Assembly (NCBI GenBank): GCA_903813345.2
Contig: CAIIXF020000005.1
Location: 41,329,394 to 41,393,393 of the forward strand
Source: Owenia fusiformis
Lineage: Eukaryota; Annelida; Polychaeta; Sabellida; Oweniidae
Length of the DNA: 64,000 nucleotides
Direction of reading: 5' to 3'
Positions 21,801 to 31,100 of this stretch are shown piece after piece. The first letter of the stretch is position 1. Each line of letters begins with the position of its first letter. The translations under genes and the position numbers were made by a program. The notes below the pieces were generated by a model. The model was given only the letters and a program-made list of their open reading frames with translations. It was not told the DNA's origin and ran no database searches.

Positions 21801-23940
21801 TCAGGCGAATGTGCCAAATGTGGTCAATAACTTTGCCAATAGAACCCAGAAGTGTCCCTACAACGGAATGGATGACATTTAGAGCACATCTTGTGACAGT
21901 CATAAAAGTGCACATAGTTGGGCAAGTCATCTGAGCATTTTGTATTTGTGTCATGGAAATCCTGAACTTCCAGTTAGTGATTTACCAAACTGAACAGCTT
22001 TTTGTAGATTGTAGCTACATTTATGATTATCTAACAATCATATAAATTATTGATTCAACTTCTGGTATGACTAAATCCCCAAATCATTAGAAATTTAAAT
22101 GTAATTGGAGGTAATTGGCATCTACTGCATCGTCAAAACAAGATGGCGGTAGGTCTGGACAAAATTGAAGATGGGGGGAGTTTACCTTAACAGGTTTTTA
22201 ATGATAATCAGTGTAAAATTTAAATTTTATGCACTTGTTTGTGATAATTGGTTATTTGATGAAGTGAATCGAACCATAATGCAATAGAAAAATTTTCACG
22301 TAGTCCACCTAAGCTCTTGACAGGCCTATGGGGCTGTAATTAATGACCCTCGATAGCAAGTCGCTACTACAGTCTCTGCTGTAGTGGCTTGCCCCTTTGG
22401 CAGAATCGGTCATCATTGGTCCTGGGTTCGATTCCCAACGGGCCATTGAATTGAGTACACTCCCTTTCATGACCAGTATCTGGCTCGTTACACTATAGCT
22501 CCCCAGATAGACATGCCCGAAGGTCATTACTGAGGTGTGATTGCCCTTGTGGATCAATTACAACGAGACGTCCTCTTTCAGGAAGGATGGTGTAATGACC
22601 CTCAATAGCAAGTCAGTATTTCAGTCATGGTTGTAGTGACTAGCCCCTTTGGCCGAATCAGTAGTGCACTACAGCTCCCCGGACGGACTAACCAAACCCG
22701 TCTGGCCCAGTTATCTACTCTCGATATCGTAGATCTGGGCCAGACAAGGTCCAATGCAAAAAAGGGGGGATTTACTCAGGAAAAAACATGTCGCTGAATC
22801 ATCACTTATTATTCATTCCCTATTAGCCATCCAACCAAAACATCGGGCTACATGTAAACCCAAGTATTTATTTGAAATAAAGAGTACATAACTTTGTTTG
22901 TTATTTTGATGTTGAAATGGGCACAACATTTCGTCAATATTTCGTCAGTTCTCCGCACCGAATAAAGTCACGTGATGTGACGTAACACGAGTGTGACGCG
23001 ATAATTTTTAAACTTTCATGGAACGAAAGTACATTTCCCGGGAATCAATACATTCCAAATATTACGATTTGTTCAGCAGATTTCTTATCAAAACGTAGAT
23101 TACTTTATAAAACAGACGTATCTGTGTTGTATTTAGACTGGAAAGAAATATGGTGGACATTAAATATGATTTTTCAATTTGTTGAACTGACCGAATGTAG
23201 TACTGAACGAAATATGCAGCCGAGACTTCTCGATATTCTACGAGATCACAAACAGATTGCAGAAGAATTTCTCTTTTTGCTGCGTTTAATCGTTTCGTTC
23301 TTATTTATTAGCCGTCATCCAGCGATGGAAACCTAATATAAATACAAAGTTTGATACAAGGAACAAACACGTAAGTGACTTTTATGATGTTTATTCATTT
23401 ATCAGCACGTATTATACATTGAAAAACCAGTGTGTTTTTTCCGGAGTAAATACCCAATTTTTTGCATTGGACATTGTCTGGCCCAGATCTACGAGGTCGG
23501 GAGTAGATAACTGGGCCAGATGGGTTTGGTTACGGACGGACGTGCCCAAGGGTCGTTACAGGGCCAATAGATTTGTATACTTTAGTGTTGCCTGCATATC
23601 AATCTAATGGTACTTGTTGTAAATTTTAGTGTAAAAGAAAAATATTACTGCTTACATTGCTTTTACTTCCAGACCAATGTACTATAGCTTCATTGTGTTT
23701 TGGGTCTTCCAAAGTTTGAATGTGAACTTCCAATTCTCCACTGTTAGATCTAGCGCCCCCCGGCGTAGATGCTTGACGCTTTATTCTAGTTAATTCTTTT
23801 CTCAAGTCACCTGCTTTACTGATCTTTATAATTTCATTGATCTTTTTATCGTTTTCACTTGTAACTACCGCACTAATAAAGGCTAAATTCCATGCAAAAA
23901 CAACCAGGAAAATAAATTTCGCCTCAGACATTTTCTTCAT
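875..23940 (-). CDS. VPS10-domain sorting receptor (SorCS/sortilin family), 5' part
   Basis: N-terminal 200 residues of a type I VPS10 receptor, a family that sorts cargo between Golgi, endosomes and the cell surface. The gene runs off the left edge. Four minus-strand coding exons join in phase: 23656-23940, 17880-17941, 1592-1688, 875-1030; the junctions fall in phases 0, 2 and 0, and exon 4 ends in phase 0 at a GT donor (873-874). Exon 1 encodes a signal peptide (about residues 1-24), a propeptide with furin-type RIKR at 52-55, then HWSGSKSN. Exons 2 and 3 join as STLWRSEDYGNSFEKV and exon 4 has IYRSTNEGKNF; both are Asp-box blade motifs of the VPS10 propeller. An in-frame stop at 23959-23961 precedes the chosen ATG. 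The wording is closest to SorCS, but 200 residues do not fix the paralogue. Introns 1 (5.7 kb) and 2 (16.2 kb) are crowded with repeats. No clear promoter element was recognised upstream. Confidence 0.88.
2864..3424. repeat. Array of 16-bp EcoRI-type palindromes, 77-bp dimeric period
   Basis: The perfect palindrome TGTCTGAATTCAGACA, or the near-perfect TGCCTGAATTCAGACA, recurs at 2920, 3024, 3061, 3101, 3138, 3178, 3215, 3255, 3292, 3332, 3369 and 3409, with degenerate copies at 2864 and 2983. From 3024 the spacing alternates 37 and 40 bases and the two palindrome versions alternate, giving a 77-bp dimer with GCTAAGCTTGGATGAGG and ATAAAACTGAAAT spacers; the last palindrome (3409) breaks the alternation. 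It lies in VPS10 intron 2. A related array is at 14309-14690. Confidence 0.9.
3800..5207. mobile_element. Foldback element with arms of about 360 bp
   Basis: Left arm about 3800-4165 and right arm about 4850-5205 are reverse complements with scattered mismatches. Both contain AGTGACAAAATATACC-like and CACTCTTAGGCGACAGG-like blocks in opposite orientation. About 680 bases lie between, with no convincing coding sequence. Probably a non-autonomous DNA transposon. It lies in VPS10 intron 2. Confidence 0.75.
5208..6154. other. Intron 2 sequence without recognised feature
   Basis: AT-rich. A fragment GTCCAGCTTAGGGGAGCA near 5895 resembles the hairpin arm at 6868, so part of it may belong to a decayed element. 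No coding signal. Confidence 0.4.
6155..6780. mobile_element. Two tandem MITE copies, each with two hairpins
   Basis: Two copies about 314 bases apart (6155 and 6469). Each begins with an inverted pair built on TTATTGAATGATTTGAAGT and ACTTCAAATCATTCAATAA, followed by a second hairpin CTGTATTGCTACTGAGATTG / CAATCTCAGTAGCAATACAG. Small open frames here are by-products of the palindromes. It lies in VPS10 intron 2. Confidence 0.75.
6868..6936. repeat. Hairpin with 13-bp arms
   Basis: TTTGTCCAGCTTG at 6868 pairs with CAAGCTGGACAAA ending at 6936; inside it CAGTTTTGTATT pairs with AATACAAAACTG. A related unpaired fragment lies near 5890. Confidence 0.6.
6940..8900. other. Intron 2 sequence without recognised feature
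   Basis: AT-rich stretch of about 2 kb. I see no exon-like frame with flanking splice sites and no clear repeat structure. Confidence 0.4.
8905..9673. mobile_element. Long foldback element, arms of about 350 bp
   Basis: The arm at 8905-9265 is the near-exact reverse complement of 9315-9673; ends read CCATTTAAGGTCTCATGG and CCATGAGACCTTAAGTGG. The arms contain GACCTCCAGTCAGTTTAACT and AGCCCTCTGAAAATGTGACT. The short central loop holds no gene. A half copy occurs at 45075-45275. In the intron transcript this would form a very long duplex. Confidence 0.85.
9675..11950. other. Intron 2 sequence without recognised feature
   Basis: AT-rich, no coding signal or obvious repeat seen. The 65-codon minus-strand frame near 10909-11106 has no recognisable motif. 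Confidence 0.4.
11955..12260. mobile_element. Short relative of the CCGGGT-type inverted-repeat element
   Basis: Left side has GGTGACTGGATAACCGGGTTG; right side ends with TTGAAAGTTGGTAACCCTGC and CCGGCTACCCAGTCATC in inverted order. The same words form the arms of the larger element at 26417-27135. Confidence 0.6.
12293..12525. mobile_element. Foldback MITE
   Basis: TGACAGCCAAGGAGGATT at the left pairs with AATCCTCCTTGGGTGACA at the right, and CAATATTCT / AGAATATTG lie just inside. No coding sequence. Inserted in VPS10 intron 2. Confidence 0.65.
12526..14300. other. Intron 2 sequence, possible coding relic at 12650-12860
   Basis: Mostly unremarkable AT-rich sequence. Around 12653-12760 a short frame reads KALDVDLMKTTLLDAFTCG and then breaks at a stop. 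This could be a decayed coding exon, but I cannot name it with confidence. Confidence 0.25.
14309..14690. repeat. Second array of the TGTCTGAATTCAGACA palindrome
   Basis: Palindromes at 14309, 14357, 14406, 14458, 14517, 14572 (TGCC variant) and 14638, with a broken copy at 14679. Spacing is 48-66 bases, less regular than the array at 2864. Some spacers are themselves inverted, for example AAATTCATCT against AGATGAATTT, giving larger cruciforms around the core. Confidence 0.85.
14863..17903 (-). repeat. 49-bp satellite made from the VPS10 exon 2 / intron 2 junction, 62 units
   Basis: Strict 49-bp tandem array: the word GTGCAATA at 14871 recurs at 17860, exactly 61 periods later, so there is no net indel and units differ only by substitutions. 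On the minus strand the unit is 24 bases identical to the end of exon 2 (AATAAGAGATAGCACACTCTGGAG in two halves) plus 25 bases of intron starting GTATGTCAATTC. The last unit is the real exon end (17880-17903). The consensus unit therefore repeats the 5' splice site CTGGAG|GTATGT; a minority of copies differ in it, e.g. GTATAT or GTATTT. Confidence 0.95.
17942..19298. other. VPS10 intron 1 sequence
   Basis: A transposon-end-like word ACAGGGTGACACAAAAAGTG lies at 18027. A reverse-oriented CACCCTGTAT end is at 21070, but the interval between looks composite. No exon seen apart from alternative acceptor candidates just upstream of exon 2. Confidence 0.4.
19299..19832. mobile_element. Near-perfect foldback with nested palindromes and mirrored frames
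   Basis: The arm at 19299-19547 is the reverse complement of 19584-19832 with few mismatches and a loop of about 36 bases. Each arm carries the palindrome ACCAAAACGAATCGTTTTGGT in two halves. As a result almost the same protein-like frame (NRFGNKMSERRRYDF) reads outward from each side; these frames are a symmetry effect, not two genes. Located in VPS10 intron 1. Confidence 0.85.
19851..20403. mobile_element. Second foldback adjacent to the first, GAAAYG-rich core
   Basis: GGCCTTTCAGCCAATTTTC at the left pairs with GAAAATTGGCTGAAAGGCC at the right; arms extend about 165 bases and include TACACCCCTTTACCTTCACC and its complement. The core, and the flank up to 20570, is densely studded with TTGAAATG/TTGAAACG words. 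Confidence 0.8.
20404..21598. other. VPS10 intron 1 sequence
   Basis: GAAACG-rich to 20570 with a small palindrome GGATGAAGAAA / TTTCTTCATCC at about 20510-20540; otherwise nothing recognised. A transposon-like end CACCCTGTAT occurs at about 21070. Confidence 0.4.
21599..21934. mobile_element. MITE with imperfect inverted arms
   Basis: TCAGATGACTAGCTCAATTG at the left and CAACTATGTG...GGGCAAGTCATCTGA at the right are inverted, with pairing continuing inward through AAGATGTGCTCTAAA / TTTAGAGCACATCTT. About 336 bases, non-coding. Confidence 0.7.
22310..22679 (+). mobile_element. tRNA-like SINE fragment, two partial copies
   Basis: A block starting AATGACCCTCGATAGCAAGTC (about 22345) recurs at 22594, about 249 bases later, each followed by a TAGCCCCTTTGGC-like word. 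The first copy has an A-box-like TGGCAGAATCGG at 22398 and a good B-box GGTTCGATTCC at 22425. The boxes are closer than in a true tRNA, so this looks like a degenerate tRNA-derived SINE head. The second copy is interrupted by the element at 22689. Confidence 0.45.
22689..23532. mobile_element. Non-autonomous DNA transposon with long TIRs and 9-bp target duplication
   Basis: Exact 9-base duplication CGGACGGAC at 22680-22688 and 23533-23541 brackets an 844-bp element. The TIRs start TAACCAAACCCGTCTGGCCC at the left, with the mirror at the right, and run about 105 bases. Each TIR is itself palindromic (GTCTGGCCCAG / CTGGGCCAGAC). It interrupts the second SINE-like copy. Nine-base duplications with long TIRs are typical of Mutator-like elements; no transposase is present. 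Confidence 0.8.
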
Positions 23941-24498
23941 GGTGGGACTTATGCCGACTCACATTGAAATTATAAAAACAAACAATTTTTATGAAAATAG
24001 AATAAGTCCGGGCCCCAACTTATAAGAAAATCATAAAAAATACAAATAAAATGTTTATCCTACCTTGTTGCCACACGAGAGTGTATAAACACACCATTGT
24101 CTTTATTTTCTTTGGGCGACGTATCATTATTGAACTTCTCATTCAAGATGTCAGCGCCCATAAATTTATCTAAAATCTCAAACAGTAAATTATTTTGGGA
24201 AATAACCTGAATATTTTCATAGAAACGTATATTAAATCATCATTTTACGTAATCGCGTGATCACACCTTCGTTAACGTACAATATGTAAGTCAATTTTGT
24301 ACTCTATAAACTGCAATAGTCAAGATGTTCAGAAGTTATTGAGGTATGCTAAAATACATGTAGGCCTAACTTACACCCTAGACTATATTCTCTAGTCTGA
24401 TTTTTTTAAAATTTGGTTGAAACATTCCGACTGAGTACTCTATGTACATTCTAACTCAGTCTGTTGGATGTACATTGTAGTACACCCATGCATCCACC

Positions 24499-24632
24499 TA
24501 ACCAAACCCGTAGACTGTATCCTTCGTCTGAATAAATATTATATTCGGTCTGTTGGATACATACTAACCAAACCCGTCTGGCCCAGATCTATGACGTCGG
24601 GAGTAGATAACTGGGCCAGACGGGTTTGGTTA
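24499..24632. mobile_element. Miniature relative (134 bp) of the 22689 element, 9-bp target duplication
   Basis: Exact duplication GCATCCACC at 24490-24498 and 24633-24641. The left end TAACCAAACCCGT occurs twice (24499, 24565); the inner copy with the right end makes a 68-bp hairpin. It lies upstream of VPS10 exon 1, so it could affect the promoter region. Confidence 0.75.
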
Positions 24633-24885
24633 GCATCCACCATACAGGCCATCCAACTGTCCCACAATTTGCGTATTTGTCACGCATTTGCTGGAAAATT
24701 TGAAGTCACGCCAGTTTTTTTACGCATCCTGATTATTGTCAAGCTTAAGCATTTTTGTAGAAAAACTTGAAAAAAAAGTGATCCCCAATACAACAAAAAA
24801 AGAATAAAGAAAGCATTTCGTGCAGACTTTTCACACGGATACCGTAATGTCACGCATTTAAGTTGGCAGGCCTGATTATTATGTC

Positions 24886-26380
24886 CCCACCACATAGTGT
24901 GGGGCCATATTGTCGGCCTAGGCGCGTCCGTCCGTCCGTCTGTCTGTCCGTCTGTCTGTCCGTCTGTCTGTCCGTCTGTCCGTACGTCCGGCAGTTTTCT
25001 CCAAAACAGCTACAGATATCACCTTCAAATTTTCAGGGATAACTTATGAGTGCATACAGATGTGGATGAAAAAAATTTAACTCGATACCTACTTCCTGTC
25101 GGCCATTTTGAAGTCAAATGCTAAAATCCTTGTCTGCAAACTTTAAGAAAAACGGCTTCACAGTTGCTTTTAAAACTTTAATATCTTGTTCAGCTCACTT
25201 CATTCTACATCTGATTAGGTTTTGGACCTGTTAGCTCAGTCATGTCAGCCATTTTGAATGTTTTAAGAAAAGTTAGCGCGCGATAATACTTTGTATCATA
25301 TTGAATGGTGTTTTTCAGTTTTCATACTTTAACTATTTAGTAGCTTTATAAATAATTTCAGGTGTACTTTGTTGTAATAGCCTATGTTATTGTTAACAGT
25401 AGTTATATGTGATAATTTTGTAAGAAGAAATCAGCAAAAACTCATCATCACTTTTTTATTGTCGGCCATTTTGGATTTTTCTGTCCTAAAATCTTGTCTG
25501 TAAAGTCTTGTCTACGCATTTCCAGGTGAACCGTTTGGTAGATCAATTTCTAATTTTCAGGGATGATTTTTAGTATGAAAATCTAGATCTGATTAGTTTT
25601 TGGGCATTCTGGGTAAATGTCAAGGCAGCCATTTTGGATTTTTCCGTCCTAAAATCTTGTCTGTAAAGTCTTGTCTACGCGTTTTCAGGTAAACCATTTG
25701 GTGGATCAATTTCAAATTTTTAGGGATGATTCTTAGTATGACAATCTAGATCTGATTAGTTTCTTGGCATTCTGGGTAAATGTCAAGGCAGCCATATTGG
25801 ATTTTCCGTCCTAAAATCTTGCCTGTAAAGTCTTGTCTATGTGTTTTCAGGTGAACTGTTTGGTAGATCAATTTCTAATTTTCAGGGATGATTCCTTGTA
25901 TCAAAATCTAGAACTGATTAGTTTTTTTGCATTCTGGATAAATGTCAAGGCAGCCATTTTGGATTTTCTGTCCTAAAATCTTGTCTGTAAAGTCTTGTCT
26001 ACGCGTTTTCAGGTGAACCGTTTGGTAGATCAATTTCAAATTTTCAGGGATGATTCTTAGAATGAAAATCTAGAACTGATTAGTTTTTTGGCATTCTGGG
26101 CAAATGTCAAGACAGCCATTTTGGATTTTTCCGTCCTAAAATCTTGTCTGTAGAGTCTTGTTTACGCATTTTTTTGTTTACTGTTGACGGATCAATTTCA
26201 AATTTTCAGGGTTGGTTCGTAGTATGAAAATCTAGAGCTGACTAATTTTCTGGCATTCTGGGTAAATTTTAAGGTGGCCATTTTGCATTTTCCGTCCCAA
26301 ATTGTAACGATAAAGTCTTGACTACTCATTATCAGGATATCCATTTGACAGGATCACCCATTGGTGGGGACATATTGTAC
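24886..26380. mobile_element. GTCCCCACC-ended element with five internal 163-bp repeats
   Basis: Ends read TATGTCCCCACC and GGTGGGGACATA. Near the left end is a TCCGTCCG/TCTGTCTG microsatellite. CCATTTTGGATTTT-like words recur at 25466, 25629, 25792, 25953, 26116 and 26278, so the interior is a tandem array of 161-163 bp units, each with CCTAAAATCTTG and TTCTGGGTAAATGTCAAGG. No convincing open frame. A fragment lies at 45290-45715. Confidence 0.75.
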
Positions 26381-26416
26381 ACGTTTGTGTTCTTGTATAA
26401 AGGTGCCCCAATAAGG

Positions 26417-27135
26417 TGCACCCACAGTAATAAGAGTATGGGGCTTCCCTGCAACACATAGATTCTAGGTGATGCAGGAGGGGAAGGGTTTAAAAAAACT
26501 GGGTAACTGGTTAGCCGGGTGACCGGGTACTCTACCTTCCTACCAGGGTTAGGAGGAATTTGATTTTTTCATTTTTGCCTCAAAACGCCCAGTGACACAA
26601 CCAATCAAGCAAACAACCAAACAAGCAACAAAATTTATTTACCAAAATTTATCAACCGGCAAAACGACAAACAAAATTAATATAATGTCAATCAGTGAGG
26701 CAATAAATTAAGCAACTAATGTTGTATTGTACATCGTACACTAATTAAGAGATAAAAACGGCAAATAACGTTTCAATTTATGCGTACGTAAATCTTCCAG
26801 ATTTGTTTAATATCTAGTAGAAATCGCCATCATAGAAAACAATCATCGATATCCTGTCAATCACTCAGACAATAGATCAAGCAACTAACGTCATGGTACG
26901 TGTAAACTGTGTAAATAACTACCTAGGACTTCCGAAATTCAGTCTCTCGCAGGTTCTTGGTAAAATGATAACGTAAAAACATTGAAGGGTAGTCTACAAA
27001 TGTGCAACTTTGAAAGTTGGTAACCCTGCAAGGAACGTTAAGTACCCGGTTACCCGGCCATCCGGCTACCCGGTTTTTTACACAAACCCGGAAGGGAAAG
27101 CCCCACACTCTTATTACCCAGGGAGCACCTGTGGG
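26417..27135. mobile_element. Inverted-repeat element, CCGGGTAACCGG arms
   Basis: ATAAGAGTATGGGGCTTCCC near the left end pairs with AGGGAAAGCCCCACACTCTT near the right. Inside, CCGGGTGACCGGGTAC pairs with GTACCCGGTTACCCGG. Arms are about 120 bases and a shorter relative lies at 11955-12260. The interior includes CAAGCAAACAACCAAACAAGC-type simple sequence. Confidence 0.7.
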
Positions 27136-27293
27136 TGAATCATGCTGGGGAACCATCAACCATGCCTACTTGAAATGCTTTAGGCGTCCCACACATTGAA
27201 ATATTGTTTATTATCACCAAAGCGCATTTATGCAAGTATGTAAAATTTTGAAGTTTAGGCCTATTTTCTTGACAATTTGGCTTAAAATAAGGC

Positions 27294-27992
27294 TTTAAGG
27301 TACAGCTGGAAAATAACATTTTGCTATACCTGTACATGTTATTTTCTGGTTCAAAATTGGTGCAAGGGGGCCATTCAACGATCATCGACCAGTGTCAAAA
27401 TATATTTTAAGTTTGGATATTTCATCAAGACTAACATATATTTTCATTGTCTACAAAGTAACCCCCTGGATGAACATTAGTTCAGCTGATACTCCTCTTG
27501 AAACATGATGGATCTTAAAAGCTATAAGTGGGACTCCCTTTATAGAAGCTTTGAGCTGAATTCACTCTTCTTAATGCTGAAATTGATAGTTTATCCATAC
27601 ATTTTAAGAAAATAGGTATGTCAAAGTAGATGTTAAGCCAAATATTGCCCCTTTAAGTATGAAGCCATGTGTGTATTTCCTTGCTTTTTTCAGGAAAGTA
27701 TCATAACATTGTCTACTTTTAGATAACTTGGAAACAGGTCAATGGTAGCTCCTGTGTTGTCTTGAGACTTTAAAAGATAATTTGGAAAAATACAAAAGTG
27801 TGAAATATCAGAATTTCCTTGAGTTCCCATTGACCTCTTACCAGATTAACTAAAAGAAGACAATGTAATGATACTTTCCTGAAAAAGCAAGGAAATTAAC
27901 AAATGCCTTCATACTTTATTTTGTTCCAGAAAATAACATGTGCAGATATAGCAATTTTTTCCCAAAATGTTATTTTCAAGCTGTACCTTAAA
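27294..27992. mobile_element. Inverted-repeat element
   Basis: TTTAAGGTACAGCTGGAAAA at 27294 pairs with CAAGCTGTACCTTAAA ending at 27992. A second inverted pair inside (TTCCTTGCTTTTTTCAGGAA near 27680 and its complement near 27890) makes most of the element fold. It lies just upstream of the first SERAC1 coding exon. Confidence 0.75.
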
Positions 27993-28157
27993 GGCCTAGT
28001 AATCCCCAAGAAGGCCCACTAATTGGGGCCGTTAATTTTTTTGGCCCTCCCCTAGATCTGCCAGTGTAATAATTACTCTGACTGTAGCCCATGGGCTGAA
28101 GGGTGAAAAGGTTTACATGTTATACAATTCTTATTATCTTATTCAGAGAATGTTGGA

Positions 28158-31100
28158 ATGAATGGTGCAGGTCTGTTTAGAGGGCTGTGTACAAGGATAA
28201 AAGCAAAAAGGTTCAGACTCAAAAGAAGAGGTACATTTTTTTATTCGTTACATGTATACATCTGAAGAGTGTTTCAATTATTGATTTGTAATTTCAGTTT
28301 TAATATACAGCTGTGCAGTAAAACCTGTATGCATGAACTCCTCTGTAATCTAAAGACCCCTCAATGTGTATGTTTTTGCCATTTTTTATTTAATTTTCCA
28401 TATATTTCCATGTTAAAAAAAACTTTAAAGTGTACACCTGCCAATCTGAACAGTTTTGGCTGATCCCAGTGGCATTCAGACACTTATTTGTTTTACTTAT
28501 TGAGTTGTATTTTTAATTGTATACATAAAATCCTCGTGGATCAAATACTTTTTCTTATAATTCTTCCCATATTGGCACATTTGCATTTAAAGCATTCAAC
28601 ATTTAACTTTTAGGATATTTACTTTAATAAACTTCATTATATTGACTGCAAAACTTTTTCTTGTTATATATAGTACTAAATATACACATGTATGTATTGT
28701 TTGAAATACTACTAGCATTAGATTAAAATGACATCCCCCATCGCACACATGTGGTGCACGGCCAGGAAATACGATCTTTAGGAAATTGTAAAACTAATGT
28801 TAGATGAACAAATGATCTCCAAAAGTAGTTGGAAACGTCTAGTAAAATGTAGAATTCGAGACCTACAAGAATCAATGTTTCGAATAAGATGCATGTTATA
28901 CGAAGGTTTATCTTTTTTTATCAATGGTCACTCATGTCTAATTCCAAATAGCTGGTATGTTCTCTGTCAAAGGATGCCACGATTGAAAAAACAATTTACA
29001 ACTGTTGTGAAGTTAAAGACTGGTCAATTAGGTCTAAACAGTCACAAAAAGTGGGATATCTCAAAAGAAAATGGTCGATTGTGCAATGTCTGCAACTTAA
29101 ATGAAATTGAATCAATCGAACATTTTCTTTGTCATTGTATGTTGTATGTTGAAGAAAGGTTAGCACTTAAATCTATGAATATAACGATACAAGTAGCTTT
29201 AAAGATTGCATCAATCTGATCTTAAATTGTACAAACAACGATCTTGCATTGCAAGCTGTCTTAATAATTCGTTCAATGTATATCAAGAGACAAGCAACGC
29301 TCACAACTTCGCTCATTTCATAAACATGAGTAAATAATTTATCTATTTTCTTATTTATGTATTAACTCCCAATTAATGTACAATTGTTACTCTCTTTTAT
29401 AAGAGGTAAATAAAGAATATAATACAATACAATTAGACCATGTTAATATGTTTAAGTTGATGTCACACTGAACTTTAAAATATTTGTGTTTAAAATATGC
29501 ACAGTTGGCTTGATTGCTTCTAGGTAAAGTAGTGCTGCTTGGAGTTTCATCCGTCATAATAAGGTAATAATATTTTCTCTACTTATCTGACAATCATGTA
29601 CTATTGTCAAAATTTGTGTCACACAAAAATAGTTTATACTTATGCCAATAGTGTTGAATACTGCTAAAGTAAAACTTTGGATAAAATTGGATACCAAAGA
29701 AAAAATGAAACTAGATTTTTGTCTTAATTTTATGGTATTTTGTCTCATATCATTCCCAACAATTTTATTTTCTAAAGAATTACCATAATACTTTGTTTGA
29801 GGAAAACTAATTAAAAAATTTTCTCTAAAATTTTCATTTCACTATACTAGGTATACCGCGTTATTTAATATTAAAAGGCACATAACTTCACATGTATGGC
29901 AATTGAGCACTTTAAATCTTTAATAACTTCACACATTGATAACTTTCTGCAGATCTTTTGGGGAGATGTTATTTTTTAGATGGTAGAGAATACATTGGTA
30001 GATCAATTGTACATGTCGCTTGCAAGTTCGTTACCCCTAAAGCTCTGATTATGCCTTAAGTTCAAGTAAATTCTAAATCAGTTACAGATTTATGCTGACG
30101 AATATGTTTTTGGACAATGAATTGAATTGAGCTCATTTTGTAATTGCCTTCATATCTAGGTTTTTGTTTATATCACAGTGGAGCCCTATTTCAAAAGCAG
30201 TTGAACAGTCTATTTGATAATCTCCAGACAACAGATGATGTCTTTGAGGCTGAGCGTGAAAATGCAAGGGCATTGTATATTTACGCCAACAACTCAAAAT
30301 GCTCAGAAGGTAAGTTTTAGAAAATCAATTCTTTCTGTCAACTGCTATAAGATTACAAGTGCATTACTTTGTGGAACTAGTGTTTATTTTAGATACTTAT
30401 ATTACTTTGCAGGACTAGTGTGTTTTAGAACAGGTTCATCATTCTTATTTTACTTTGTAGATTGTAAGAAGTCACTGAGTCTTGGAATTGATGACTGCAC
30501 CTGTCAAGATGTCAAGAAAAAACGAGGTATGCACCATAACACAATGCTGTATCACAGTTTGTTTTCTTCAGTATCCTTCAGTTGTACATACTTATGTTTG
30601 TCATTTCTCCAGTATGGGTCTGCATGTGTTTTCTCCAGTGTGGTGCTTTTGTGTTTTTCCATTATCATTTTGTTATACAAAATTACCTGGTATATTTGTG
30701 ATTCCTCCAGTTTGTCAGATGCATATATTTTGTAGACTATGGTTCAGTTTTTTTTCAGTATTGTTCTTTTTTGGTTTCTCCAGTGTGGTTCTTTTGTCTG
30801 CTCTCAAGTATTGTTCTGTTTGTGTTTTCTTCAGCATGGTTCTGTTCTACAAACCTAATAATTTGTGATTTTTCCAGTGTGGTTCCCCTGGGTGCAGTCC
30901 CACAGTCACAACAGATGGACATTACTTCGCTTGGCTCAATCCAACGATCACAATGTCCGACTCATGGGTGTAGAAGCACTCTCTAAGCAAACAGACTGGT
31001 GTGGTGAGTACAGAATCCACTTTTGGAAGGTATTTGACAAAAAATGATATTATGATGCCTTTCCATATAAATTGGAGTTCTTTGCAGTGATCTTGTTTTT

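Noticed and set aside
22398-22436. Functional tRNA gene
   Set aside because: A- and B-box words are present but too close together and there is no acceptor or anticodon stem; treated as a SINE-like relic.
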